From Sunxiuqinia dokdonensis (GTDB lineage Bacteria > Bacteroidota > Bacteroidia > Bacteroidales > Prolixibacteraceae), in NCBI RefSeq assembly GCF_001270965.1, contig NZ_LGIA01000153.1, forward strand, positions 1 to 62,536: 62,536 nucleotides of DNA, written 5' to 3'. Below are positions 17,321-25,748 of the stretch, piece by piece. Under the pieces are notes generated by a model. That model saw only the letters and a program-made list of their open reading frames with translations, was not told the DNA's origin and searched no databases. Every line of letters begins with the position of its first letter. The first letter of the stretch is position 1. Both the position numbers and the translations under genes were made by a program.

Positions 17321-17815
17321 ATGAAACTTCCATTACTTGCCCTGTTTTTGTTGCTGTTTAGTTTTTCCTTTGCTCAAGATCATGATCACGATCATGACCA
17401 CGACCACAGCCATGATCTTCATCGTCATCATCTTGGCCTGGGTTTGGGAGCGGGGAGTTTGTTTGCTGAAAAGGAATATGCGCCGGTTGTTCACCTTCAT
17501 TATTTGTACCGATTGACCCAACACAGCCCGGTTTCCATCGGCTTGGGTTTCGAATCAATTTTGGATGAGCACACGCACAATACCGTTTCCGCCTTGCTAA
17601 ATTATGAAATTCTGCCCCGGTTGTCCATCGTTGGTGGCCCGGGAATTACCTTGGCTGATGAAGATGGAGAATCTCACACATCGATGTCGGGCCATGTTGA
17701 AATGATCTATGAATTCACGGTCGGATCGTTTCACCTGGGACCCATGCTTGGCTTTGGTTTCGACAAGGAGGAATCTCATGCTTCGCTAGGGATCCATATC
17801 GGCCTTGGCTTTTAA
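17321..17815 (+). CDS. Exported beta-barrel-like protein with an N-terminal His/Asp tract
   Basis: 164 aa from the ATG at 17321 (an in-frame TTG lies 12 bp upstream). Residues 1-19 are a signal peptide ending FSFAQ. The mature protein opens with DHDHDHDHDHSHD and further His residues, a likely transition-metal-binding segment. The rest alternates short hydrophobic strands rich in Gly, Leu and aromatics (LGLGLGAG, VSIGLGFES, LGPMLGFGF) and ends in Phe (HIGLGF), the pattern of a small outer-membrane beta-barrel. Extra His residues are scattered through the loops. I do not recognise a named family. It is monocistronic and has its own terminator. A role in zinc or copper handling at the cell surface is inference only. 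Confidence 0.82.
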   Translation: MKLPLLALFLLLFSFSFAQDHDHDHDHDHSHDLHRHHLGLGLGAGSLFAEKEYAPVVHLHYLYRLTQHSPVSIGLGFESILDEHTHNTVSALLNYEILPRLSIVGGPGITLADEDGESHTSMSGHVEMIYEFTVGSFHLGPMLGFGFDKEESHASLGIHIGLGF

Positions 17816-17865
17816 GCGCTTTTTCGTAGCAGCTGCCTGCTGTTGTTCCCGATGGGGCGACATGC

Positions 17866-17902
17866 AAAATCAGCAAGCCGTATTTTTTGCTTGCTGATTT
17901 TT
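17866..17902. terminator. Bidirectional terminator between convergent genes
   Basis: Perfect 13-bp arms AAAATCAGCAAGC (17866-17878) and GCTTGCTGATTTT (17889-17901) around a 10-nt loop, with A and T ends serving both strands. Confidence 0.88.
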
Positions 17903-17941
17903 GTTTGCCCAGGTTTTGCGTGTTACGCGGTGCTTGTCAAA

Positions 17942-19375
17942 TTAGCGGCGCGAGGGGCTTCCGTTGGACGAACTCCTTGAGCTGCTGCTTCGGCTCGATG
18001 CGCCAGAGCTTCGGCTGCTCGAACTGCCTGTGCTTACTGCCGATCTTGTTGATCTGGACGAACTTTTTGAACTCACCGATCTTGTAGCCGATTTGGTTTT
18101 AGGGGCGCGGGTTGATGACCTTTGAACCTTCGGACTGCTCTGCTTCGGAGCTGACGATTTTATTGTTCTGCTTTTGGTAACCGTAGTCGACTTTGGACTC
18201 ACCGCACTGCTTTTTCTGCTTGAAGAATTTGAGTTGACGCGTGCGGGAGCATTGGTTGTGTTTGTCCTGCGGTTTACGCTTGTTCCTTTTACCGAAGCTG
18301 GACTGCTCACCGACCTTTTGGGTTGAATGGTCGTTGACTTCCGTGCGTTTTCCGTTGACCGACCGACCGCTTGGTTTGTCCTTGTTCGGTTCGATGAGTT
18401 TGAAACCGACCGTCTTTCAGAGCTGGAATCGTTTCTGTTGATCGAGCTGTTTTTGACAGTCGACGAATTTCTGCTGTCGTTTCTTCTTCCGGAATAGCTG
18501 CTGCGCGAGTTCGTATTGTTTCGCGTTGATCGCGTGTAAAGCACTTCCCCTTTTCTTCTCAGGTCGGGCCGTGAGTAGGTTTTCTTGTAGTTTCCTTCTT
18601 TTATTCTCGTTGTCACCCTCGGTGAGTAAGTTCGGATGTTGGAGTAATAATGGTCGTTGTATCGATGGTAACGATGATGATTCCAATGACGGTAATGCGT
18701 GTAATAATGGTGATGAAAGTGAGAATGGTATCCATAGTAAGTGTGGTAATACAATGGTCGCCACGGATTCCAGTACGATGGATAATATCCCCAGTGCCAG
18801 GACGAATACCAGCGAACGTAGCCCGGTCTGTATATAAACCGGATGACGGGCCAGGCTGCTACCTCATAGGTTGTCACTGCAACTACGCTTGGTCTTCCGT
18901 TGTTGCCCGAATTGCCGATGTAGGCGGGATTCGGAGTTTCCATGCTGTCGGCATATACCGGTTCAACGATGTAGTTTCTGCCATATAGCATTTCGTCACC
19001 AATAAGCTGTACACGTACCGATCCGTTGCTGTAGCGCTCAACAGTAAAAACCGCAATATCTTGTGTCTCATGTTGGTTGAGTGCCGTCCGTAAAACAATG
19101 GTGTGTACATTTCCATCAACATAGTCGACTACCATGATATAATCTACCAAGTTGTCACCATTCAGGTCGAGGTTGTTGATGTAAGAATTTTCATCATTCA
19201 GGCTTCGTTCAAAATCTTCGAGCGTTTCTGATTCCTGAAACAGTTTCATAGTGGCGTAGAGGTTGAAGTTGTCTCCCGGGAGTCCCAGATATTCATCCGG
19301 GTAATTTTTTGCCTGGGAGGTGCTCGTAGCTGCGGTCAGCAGTGCGAGAATGGATATGATGATTAATTTTTTCAT
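17942..19375 (-). CDS. Exported protein with aromatic/His middle and Ser/Arg-rich tail
   Basis: 477 aa. Residues 1-22 are a signal peptide. Residues ~23-180 are a normal-complexity domain with an EF-hand-like loop DLNGDNLVDYI (Asp70, Asn72, Asp74, Asp78). Residues ~182-245 are extremely rich in Tyr, Trp and His (WHWGYYPSYWNPW, then HYRHWNHHRYHRY). Residues ~250-477 are low-complexity Ser/Arg/Thr/Asn/Lys and strongly basic. Similar secreted proteins occur in marine Bacteroidota, but I know no assigned function. The tail could bind anionic surface polymers and the aromatic part could bind metal or carbohydrate; both are inference. Single gene, convergent with the His-tract protein. Confidence 0.85.
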   Translation of the reverse strand: MKKLIIISILALLTAATSTSQAKNYPDEYLGLPGDNFNLYATMKLFQESETLEDFERSLNDENSYINNLDLNGDNLVDYIMVVDYVDGNVHTIVLRTALNQHETQDIAVFTVERYSNGSVRVQLIGDEMLYGRNYIVEPVYADSMETPNPAYIGNSGNNGRPSVVAVTTYEVAAWPVIRFIYRPGYVRWYSSWHWGYYPSYWNPWRPLYYHTYYGYHSHFHHHYYTHYRHWNHHRYHRYNDHYYSNIRTYSPRVTTRIKEGNYKKTYSRPDLRRKGEVLYTRSTRNNTNSRSSYSGRRNDSRNSSTVKNSSINRNDSSSERRSVSNSSNRTRTNQAVGRSTENARKSTTIQPKRSVSSPASVKGTSVNRRTNTTNAPARVNSNSSSRKSSAVSPKSTTVTKSRTIKSSAPKQSSPKVQRSSTRAPKTKSATRSVSSKSSSRSTRSAVSTGSSSSRSSGASSRSSSSRSSSNGSPSRR

Positions 19376-19598
19376 GACAGTAAGTATTAAATGACTGATT
19401 TCTTGCTAAGCCAAATGACAAAACCCGTACCAGTAATTTAAAAAATATCAAGCAGATGAACCTGTTTAGATTTTATCTGATTGATAATGAGTGTGTTGTT
19501 AGCTTTATTTTCTCTTGGTGTTTGTGGCTATGCTTCAAAAACATAGGTTACGTGTAAAAATGTATTTGCAATTACGGATATTTTAGTCTTAATTGTGT

Positions 19599-19621
19599 CT
19601 ATTTAGATATAATCTAAATAG
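19599..19621. promoter_or_regulatory. 23-bp perfect palindrome abutting the DUF4212 start codon
   Basis: CTATTTAGAT (19599-19608), a 3-nt centre, and ATCTAAATAG (19612-19621). The right arm ends one base before the ATG at 19623. It is either an operator dyad or, in RNA, a hairpin next to the start codon. The octamer CTAAATAG recurs at 19881-19888, just before the symporter ATG. Confidence 0.6.
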
Positions 19622-19622
19622 C

Positions 19623-19880
19623 ATGATTTATAAAGACAAGAAATTGTATTGGAAGAAAAATCTGACTTACCTGTCCATCCTTCTTTTTATTTGGCTTTTG
19701 GTTTCATTTGGCGCCGGAATTTTATGGGCCGATGCGTTGAACCAGTTCCGGCTGGCCGGCTTTCCTTTGGGATTTTGGTTTGCACACCAGGGATCAATCT
19801 ACGTTTTTGTGATCCTGATTTTTGTGTATGTTTTTCTAATGAACCGGCTGGACAAAGAATTTGAAGTGGATGAAATCTGA
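19623..19880 (+). CDS. DUF4212 small membrane subunit of a sodium:solute symporter
   Basis: 85 aa from the ATG at 19623; the frame extends upstream through the palindrome, which argues for this start. Two transmembrane helices (about 15-36 and 54-74) with a conserved FPLGFWFAHQGS segment between them, the DUF4212 signature. Proteins of this family are almost always encoded immediately before an ActP-like symporter, as here with a 14-nt gap, and are thought to be its accessory subunit. Confidence 0.92.
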   Translation: MIYKDKKLYWKKNLTYLSILLFIWLLVSFGAGILWADALNQFRLAGFPLGFWFAHQGSIYVFVILIFVYVFLMNRLDKEFEVDEI

Positions 19881-19894
19881 CTAAATAGAAATTT

Positions 19895-21595
19895 ATGGAT
19901 GCTCAAATCTGGACCTACGTATTGGTCGCATTTACCTTTTTGGTTTATATTGGAGTTGCAGCCTGGTCGCGGGCCGGCTCAACACAAGAGTTTTATGTTG
20001 CCGGCGGTGGCGTTCATCCGGTGGTGAATGGCATGGCAACTGCTGCCGATTGGATGTCGGCAGCTTCTTTTCTTTCGATGGCTGGTCTCATCTCATTTAT
20101 GGGCTACGGGGGCGCTCAATATCTAATGGGCTGGACGGGTGGCTATGTTTTGTTAGCCTTGTTGCTGGCACCTTACCTGCGGAAGTTCGGAAAATATACG
20201 GTTCCCGATTTTATTGGCGAACGTTACTATTCGCGAAACGCACGGCTGGTAGCCCTTATTTGTGCCCTGTTTGTTTCGTTTACTTATGTGGTTGGACAAA
20301 TGAAAGGAGTGGGGGTCGCCTTCGCACGATTTTTGAATATTCCCTTTGAAACGGGCGTTCTGATTGGCATTGGTATCGTGTTTTTTTACGCGGTTCTCGG
20401 TGGAATGAAAGGGATTACCTATACGCAGGTGGCACAATATTGCGTGTTGATTTTTGCTTTTACGGTGCCTGCTATTTTTATTTCACTTCAAATGACCGGA
20501 AACCCGGTTCCGCAGTTGGGCTTTGGCGGTAAAACGATGGATGGAGCTTTTTTACTTGACAAATTAAATCAGCTTTCTGTTGATTTGGGTTTTGCTGAAT
20601 ATACAGCTGTTAAGCAGGAGAATCTGCTGAATATGGCTTTCATCACGGCTGCTTTAATGTTTGGAACGGCTGGTTTACCGCATGTTATCGTTCGTTTTTT
20701 TACAGTGCCAAGGGTAAAAGATGCACGTGTTTCGGCTGGCTGGGCTTTGCTTTTTATTGCCTTGCTGTACACCACGGCTCCCGCGGTAGCAGTCTTTGCC
20801 CGAACCAATCTGATCAATACAGTTTCGGAAAAACCGTATGCAGAAGTTCCGCAGTGGTTCTCGAATTGGGAGCATACCGGGCTGCTTTCGTTTACAGATA
20901 AGAATGCTGATGGAAAAATTCAGTACCTGGCTGATGCCAACCAAAACGAATTGACGATAGATCAGGATATTATTGTGCTGGCTAATCCTGAGATAGCCAA
21001 TCTGCCAGCATGGGTGATTGCCTTGGTTGTTGCCGGCGGACTGGCTGCTGCACTTTCTACGGCTGCTGGCCTTTTGTTGGTGATCTCCACTTCTATTTCC
21101 CACGATTTGTTAAAGAAATATCTGAAGCCAGACATCTCGGAACACGGCGAATTATGGGCTGCGCGAATCAGCATCGCGGTTGCGGTGGTAGCAGCTGGAA
21201 TTGCGGGGATGCACCCGCCGGGTTTTGTTGCGCAGGTGGTGGCCTTGGCTTTTGGCCTGGCAGCATCTTCTTTCTTCCCAGCCATTGTGCTTGGCATCTT
21301 TGATAAGCGAATGAACCGCGAAGGAGCCATTTCCGGGATGATTGTGGGCATCGTGTTTACGGCTTCCTACATTTTTTATTTTACGCCACAATTGAACGGG
21401 CCGGGAACCCCCGAAGGATTTTGGTTTGGTATTTCGCCCGAAGGAATCGGCACTTTAGGAATGCTGTTTAATTTTGTGGTTTCTATTGCGGTTTCGCGTT
21501 TAACCAGGCCAGCGCCCGAGGAAGTGCAGGAATTAACGGAGAACATTCGCTTTCCAAGAGGTGCCGGCGAAGCGCACGACATTACGATTCATTAG
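19895..21595 (+). CDS. Sodium:solute symporter (ActP-like, DUF4212-linked)
   Basis: 566 aa with 13-14 hydrophobic segments, an inner-membrane member of the SSS family close to cation/acetate symporters. The N-terminal ATAADWMSAASFLSMAG block and GGMKGITYTQVAQY match the family. A soluble loop of ~70 residues between helices in the middle carries an EF-hand-like DKNADGKIQY (about residues 333-342). Partner DUF4212 is directly upstream. The substrate is probably a short monocarboxylate such as acetate or propionate, but that cannot be fixed from sequence. The DUF4212 gene and this one form a two-gene operon ending in a terminator. Confidence 0.92.
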   Translation: MDAQIWTYVLVAFTFLVYIGVAAWSRAGSTQEFYVAGGGVHPVVNGMATAADWMSAASFLSMAGLISFMGYGGAQYLMGWTGGYVLLALLLAPYLRKFGKYTVPDFIGERYYSRNARLVALICALFVSFTYVVGQMKGVGVAFARFLNIPFETGVLIGIGIVFFYAVLGGMKGITYTQVAQYCVLIFAFTVPAIFISLQMTGNPVPQLGFGGKTMDGAFLLDKLNQLSVDLGFAEYTAVKQENLLNMAFITAALMFGTAGLPHVIVRFFTVPRVKDARVSAGWALLFIALLYTTAPAVAVFARTNLINTVSEKPYAEVPQWFSNWEHTGLLSFTDKNADGKIQYLADANQNELTIDQDIIVLANPEIANLPAWVIALVVAGGLAAALSTAAGLLLVISTSISHDLLKKYLKPDISEHGELWAARISIAVAVVAAGIAGMHPPGFVAQVVALAFGLAASSFFPAIVLGIFDKRMNREGAISGMIVGIVFTASYIFYFTPQLNGPGTPEGFWFGISPEGIGTLGMLFNFVVSIAVSRLTRPAPEEVQELTENIRFPRGAGEAHDITIH

Positions 21596-21608
21596 GAGTG
21601 AGCCAAAA

Positions 21609-21634
21609 AAAAATCCCGCCATTGGCGGGATTTA
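21609..21634. terminator. Terminator between the symporter and cold-shock genes
   Basis: AAATCCCGCC and GGCGGGATTT around a 3-nt loop, preceded by an A-run. It is about 13 nt after the symporter stop and 30 nt after the cspA-like stop on the other strand, so it may serve both. Confidence 0.8.
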
Positions 21635-21663
21635 AGCTCTTTAAATGGTGAATTTATTTTAAA

Positions 21664-21855
21664 CTAAGCCAGTTTAACATTTACCGCATTTAATCCTTTT
21701 TTGCCTTCCTGCAACTCAAATGTTACTTCATCATTTTCACCAATGTTATCAACTAAACCAGATGAATGCACAAAATATTCTTTTGAAGAATTTGCATCTT
21801 TGATGAATCCAAAACCTTTAGATTCATTGAAAAATTTTACTGTTCCTTTATTCAT
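21664..21855 (-). CDS. Cold-shock protein, CspA family
   Basis: 63 aa, a single cold-shock domain. RNP1 is KGFGFIKD and RNP2 is EYFVHSS, with the usual MNKGTVKFFNESKG start. It binds single-stranded nucleic acid and acts as an RNA chaperone. Single gene. A perfect TTGCATGCAA palindrome (21872-21881) lies in its leader about 17 nt before the ATG, but I see no classical long cold-shock leader motif in the 285 bp shared with gdhA. Confidence 0.96.
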   Translation of the reverse strand: MNKGTVKFFNESKGFGFIKDANSSKEYFVHSSGLVDNIGENDEVTFELQEGKKGLNAVNVKLA

Positions 21856-22140
21856 GATTTTAATATATTAATTGCATGCAAGTTAGGGTTAATTTTTGGG
21901 ATATCAACAAAATTTCAACAATAGAATCGAAAAGATCTTGTGGATTGTGTAGATTGGTTCTCCGAGGATCATTTATTTTCACTTTCTGACAAAGCCGATG
22001 AATGAGAACCGAGGGTTTTGCTGTTTTTAAACATTGTTGTAGTCGCCTATAGATGGATTAAAGTCAGTTTTTAAGGTACTTTTCATCTTTTCCTTTGTAT
22101 GGAACAATTGGGTATTCATTTTGAAATAAAATAGAACAAG

Positions 22141-23475
22141 ATGAGATCAGATATCAATGAATTTATGATGGCTTTACAAGCCAAAACACCTGGCGAAAAT
22201 GAGTTTCATCAGGCTGTTCAGGAGGTGGTTGAATCCATCTGGGATGTTTACATTAAGAATCCAAGGTATAAAAAAGCGAAGATACTGGAGCGCATGGTGG
22301 AACCAGAACGCGTCATTATGTTTCGCGTTCCCTGGATTGATGATCAAGGTGAGGTTCAAATCAACCGGGGGTACCGGGTTGAGTTCAATTCGGCGCTTGG
22401 GCCATACAAAGGTGGCTTGCGTTTTCACCCAACCGTAACGCTTTCTATTCTGAAGTTTTTAGGGTTTGAACAAACATTCAAAAACAGTTTGACAACCCTG
22501 CCCATGGGTGGTGGAAAAGGAGGATCTGATTTTAGTCCAAAAGGAAAATCAGATAATGAGATCATGCGTTTTTGTCAAAGTTTCATGACCGAATTGCAAC
22601 GACACATCGGCCCAAATACCGATGTGCCGGCCGGTGATATCGGGGTAGGTGGACGCGAAATTGGCTACTTGTTTGGTCAGTATAAACGTATCCGCAATGA
22701 ATTTACGGGCGTTTTAACGGGCAAGGGGCTGGCTTGGGGCGGAAGTCTTATTCGTCCGGAAGCTACGGGCTACGGAGCGGTATATTTTGTGCAGCACATG
22801 CTTGAGTTGCTTGGAAAGAAAATAGTGGGGCAGACCTTTGCTGTTTCTGGTTTTGGCAATGTTGCCTGGGGAGCAATTATGAAGATTAATGAACTGGGTG
22901 GCAAGGTGGTTACCATTTCAGGACCGGATGGTTATATTTACGATCCGGCAGGTATCAGTGGTGAAAAAGTAGATTATCTTCTGGAATTGAGGGCAAGCAA
23001 CAACGATATTGTTGAGCCTTATGCCGATGAATTTGATGCGACGTTTTTTCCGGGAAGAAAACCTTGGGAGCAAAAAGTGGATATTGCCCTGCCCTGTGCG
23101 ACTGAAAATGAGCTGGATGTGGGCGATGCGAGCTTGTTGGTTTTGAACGGCTGTTTTTTACTGGCCGAAGTTTCCAACATGGGCTGTACTGCCGAAGCAG
23201 CCGAATTCTTGATGGAGAAAATTAGTTATGCCCCGGGAAAGGCGGTAAATGCCGGAGGAGTCGCTGTTTCGGGCCTGGAGATGACACAAAATAGCCAGCG
23301 GCTAAACTGGACCCGCGAGGAAGTGGACGCACGCTTGCACTTGATTATGCGCGAAATTCATGATACCTGCGTGCGGTTTGGACGCAACGGCGACCGAATC
23401 AATTACGTGAAAGGGGCCAACGTGGGTGGTTTTGTGAAAGTAGCTGACGCGATGCTTGCTCAAGGAGTTGTTTGA
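22141..23475 (+). CDS. gdhA: NADP-specific glutamate dehydrogenase
   Basis: 444 aa, typical of the hexameric bacterial NADP enzyme. The active-site motif PMGGGKGGSDF contains the catalytic Lys near residue 126, with FNSALGPYKGGLRFHP before it. The Rossmann domain has VSGFGNVAWG. It interconverts 2-oxoglutarate plus ammonium and glutamate. The length and the downstream YVKGANVGGF C-terminus fit the assimilatory form. Monocistronic, with an unusual nested inverted repeat after the stop. Confidence 0.98.
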   Translation: MRSDINEFMMALQAKTPGENEFHQAVQEVVESIWDVYIKNPRYKKAKILERMVEPERVIMFRVPWIDDQGEVQINRGYRVEFNSALGPYKGGLRFHPTVTLSILKFLGFEQTFKNSLTTLPMGGGKGGSDFSPKGKSDNEIMRFCQSFMTELQRHIGPNTDVPAGDIGVGGREIGYLFGQYKRIRNEFTGVLTGKGLAWGGSLIRPEATGYGAVYFVQHMLELLGKKIVGQTFAVSGFGNVAWGAIMKINELGGKVVTISGPDGYIYDPAGISGEKVDYLLELRASNNDIVEPYADEFDATFFPGRKPWEQKVDIALPCATENELDVGDASLLVLNGCFLLAEVSNMGCTAEAAEFLMEKISYAPGKAVNAGGVAVSGLEMTQNSQRLNWTREEVDARLHLIMREIHDTCVRFGRNGDRINYVKGANVGGFVKVADAMLAQGVV

Positions 23476-23517
23476 TAATGGATTGGTCCGATTCTTTCAG
23501 GTGTTTTCAAGCCAGTT

Positions 23518-23576
23518 TTTAGCTAACCATCGGTCGAATTATCAATTAGATAATATTCGGTTTAAGGTTAGCTAAA
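23518..23576. repeat. Nested inverted repeat between gdhA and the TatD gene
   Basis: Outer arms TTTAGCTAACC (23518-23528) and GGTTAGCTAAA (23566-23576) are perfect over 11 bp. Inside the 37-nt loop, CGAATTATC (23535-23543) pairs with GATAATATTCG (23549-23559) with a 2-nt bulge. Each outer arm also contains the self-palindrome TTAGCTAA. No T-run follows on the + strand, so it is not a plain terminator. Confidence 0.6.
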
Positions 23577-23609
23577 CGAAATTGGTTTTCTTTGAGGCAA
23601 ATTTTCGAA

Positions 23610-24374
23610 ATGCTAATTGATACACATTCACATATTTATTCGGAGGAATTTAACGACGATATTGATGAGGTGATTACCCGGGCCTATGACAGTGATGTCC
23701 GAAAAATAATACTACCCAACATTGACAGTTCATCGATTAAAAAGATGTTGGATCTGGCTGACCAGTATCCGCAGATATGCTTTCCTTTGATGGGACTGCA
23801 CCCCACATCTGTGGGTGAAGATTATCAGGAAGAACTGGAGTTGGTGGAATTTTGGCTCAAAAAGCGAAAGTTTTACGGGATTGGTGAAATCGGGATTGAT
23901 TTGTATTGGGAACGGACCTTTGTTGAACAACAGATCATTGCATTCAGACACCAGCTTCAGTTGGCAAAAAAATACCAATTGCCCGTTGTGCTTCACGTGC
24001 GCGAGTCGTTCGATGAAGTTTTTACTGTGGTAAAAGAAGAAAATACACCGGAGCTGACTGGCGTTTTTCATAGTTTCACCGGAACAATTGAGCAGGCGGA
24101 GAAAATTATTGATTTGGGCTTTAAGATTGGCATTGGCGGAATTGTTACCTTCAAAAACAGTGGATTGGATGAGGTGGTGCGAATGATTGAGCCCCAACAC
24201 CTGATTCTGGAAACCGATGCTCCATATTTGACTCCGGCCCCATTTCGCGGAAAAAGGAATGAAAGTTCGTACGCGATTCACATCGCCCGGAAAATTGCCG
24301 AGATCCACAAGCTTTCAGTAAATGAAGTGGCCAAAATTACTTCAACAAATGCTGTTAATTTATTCGGAATTTAG
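23610..24374 (+). CDS. TatD family metal-dependent nuclease
   Basis: 254 aa from the ATG at 23610 (a TTG 18 bp upstream is in frame but less likely, since family members start MLIDTHSH). Metal ligands: DTHSH at the start, GEIGIDLYW (Glu), VVLHVRES (His), VFHSFTG (His) and ETDAPYL (Asp). It adopts a TIM-barrel amidohydrolase fold. TatD proteins are 3'-5' exonucleases on DNA and RNA and act in DNA damage tolerance and RNA decay. It lies 37 bp before the asparaginase gene, which has its own promoter-like element. Confidence 0.95.
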   Translation: MLIDTHSHIYSEEFNDDIDEVITRAYDSDVRKIILPNIDSSSIKKMLDLADQYPQICFPLMGLHPTSVGEDYQEELELVEFWLKKRKFYGIGEIGIDLYWERTFVEQQIIAFRHQLQLAKKYQLPVVLHVRESFDEVFTVVKEENTPELTGVFHSFTGTIEQAEKIIDLGFKIGIGGIVTFKNSGLDEVVRMIEPQHLILETDAPYLTPAPFRGKRNESSYAIHIARKIAEIHKLSVNEVAKITSTNAVNLFGI

Positions 24375-24387
24375 TAAGATGTTTGTT

Positions 24388-24395
24388 TAACTTTG
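24388..24395 (+). promoter_or_regulatory. Promoter -7 element for the asparaginase gene
   Basis: TAACTTTG, exact TAnnTTTG match, with a predicted start near 24401 and a leader of about 11 nt before the GTG at 24412. Confidence 0.5.
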
Positions 24396-24411
24396 GAGCA
24401 AAAGTTAACGG

Positions 24412-25440
24412 GTGAATAGTCAATCAATACTCATAATTTATACTGGCGGGACCATTGGTATGGTTCAAAAGAATGGAAAGGGTGCTTTGGCGCCGGTCCG
24501 ATTTGATCAAATTGCTGACGAAGTGCCTGAACTGAGAAGGCTGGGGTGTCATTTGGAATCCATCACTTTTAATCCACCGCTTGATTCATCGGACATGTCG
24601 CCCAAAACCTGGGGCCGATTGGCCAAGATGATTCAGAAGAACTATCGAAAGTTCGACGGCTTTGTCATTTTGCACGGGACGGATACCATGGCTTATACCG
24701 CTTCGGCATTGAGCTATATGTTGGAGAATTTGGATAAGCCGGTGGTGATGACAGGTTCGCAGCTTCCCATTGGGGTTTTGCGGACTGATGGGAAGGAAAA
24801 TCTGATTACCGCAATTGAAATTGCAGCAGCCCACGAAAATGACATGGCTGTGGTGCCCGAAGTGTCCATTTACTTTGACAATAAGCTGTACCGGGGAAAT
24901 CGGGTTGTTAAGCGACATGCCGACCATTTTAGCGCATTCGATTCTGTTAACTATCCGATTCTGGCCAAAGCGGGAGTTGACATTAAATTTTTTCATGAGA
25001 ACATTTACCACCCTCAAAACAAGGGAATATTAAAAGTAAGCTCTAACTTTGACGACCGGGTGGTCATTTTAAAGATTTTTCCTGGAATGAACCGCGAGAT
25101 ATTTGAACAAATTATCAATATCGAAAGTATAAGGGGAGTCGTGCTGGAGACTTTTGGTTCGGGAAATGTTCCTACGCTGAGCTGGTTGATTCGTGTGGTG
25201 AAAAAGGCAATTAACCGAGGTGTCATTTGTGTTAATGTCACCCAATGCCAGGGTGGGACTGTGAAGATGGGGCAGTACCAAACCAGTCGTGAGTTAAAGA
25301 AAATTGGAGTTGTTAGTGGTAAAGACATGACCACGGAAGCGGCTGTGACGAAGCTCATGTTTCTGCTTGGGCAGTCGTTGAGTGACGAAGATATCAAGCT
25401 GCATTTGCGTAAAAATTTGAGTGGGGAAATAAGTGAGTAG
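24412..25440 (+). CDS. ansA: L-asparaginase, type I (cytosolic)
   Basis: 342 aa from a GTG start. First catalytic Thr in YTGGTIGM and second in HGTDTMAYTA. The conserved Lys-type residue lies in the TDGKENL region. No signal peptide, so it is the cytosolic type I enzyme that converts asparagine to aspartate and ammonium. Type I enzymes can be allosteric and usually prefer Asn. The product fits with gdhA nearby in nitrogen metabolism, but the genes are not one operon. Confidence 0.95.
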   Translation: MNSQSILIIYTGGTIGMVQKNGKGALAPVRFDQIADEVPELRRLGCHLESITFNPPLDSSDMSPKTWGRLAKMIQKNYRKFDGFVILHGTDTMAYTASALSYMLENLDKPVVMTGSQLPIGVLRTDGKENLITAIEIAAAHENDMAVVPEVSIYFDNKLYRGNRVVKRHADHFSAFDSVNYPILAKAGVDIKFFHENIYHPQNKGILKVSSNFDDRVVILKIFPGMNREIFEQIINIESIRGVVLETFGSGNVPTLSWLIRVVKKAINRGVICVNVTQCQGGTVKMGQYQTSRELKKIGVVSGKDMTTEAAVTKLMFLLGQSLSDEDIKLHLRKNLSGEISE

Positions 25441-25466
25441 CTTATTTCTTTTTCACAATTTTTTTG

Positions 25467-25474
25467 TATTTTGC
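25467..25474 (+). promoter_or_regulatory. Near-consensus -7 element for tRNA-Ser
   Basis: TATTTTGC in the context TTGTATTTTGCAG is one position short of TAnnTTTG but is a common Bacteroidota form. It lies about 32 nt before the mature tRNA 5' end. Confidence 0.4.
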
Positions 25475-25505
25475 AGCCCTGAAAAAACTGGTGCCAGAAT
25501 ATATT

Positions 25506-25593
25506 GGAGAGGTGCAGGAGTGGCTGAACTGGCACGCCTGGAAAGCGTGTGTACCCCGAAAGGGTACCGAGGGTTCGAATCCCTCTCTCTCCG
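25506..25593 (+). tRNA. tRNA-Ser (anticodon GGA)
   Basis: 88-nt class II tRNA. Acceptor GGAGAGG with TCTCTCC and discriminator G, anticodon loop CTGGAAA (anticodon GGA), long variable arm GTACCCC-GAAA-GGGTACC, and T-loop TTCGAAT. CCA is not encoded. There is no sign of an element integrated here. Confidence 0.96.
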
Positions 25594-25748
25594 CTGACAG
25601 GTTTAAGTTCTTTGTTGAAGATGTTCGCTTATTACGTTTACTTCACTCAGAAGAAATAGACGTAAACTCTTTTTATTCAATTAAATAAAAAACAAATAGT
25701 ATTATAAAAATTAAAATTCAGAAGATTTACTAATTAAAATTAAAACCA

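Noticed and set aside
25464-25688. 74-codon + strand frame
   Set aside because: It reads through tRNA-Ser.
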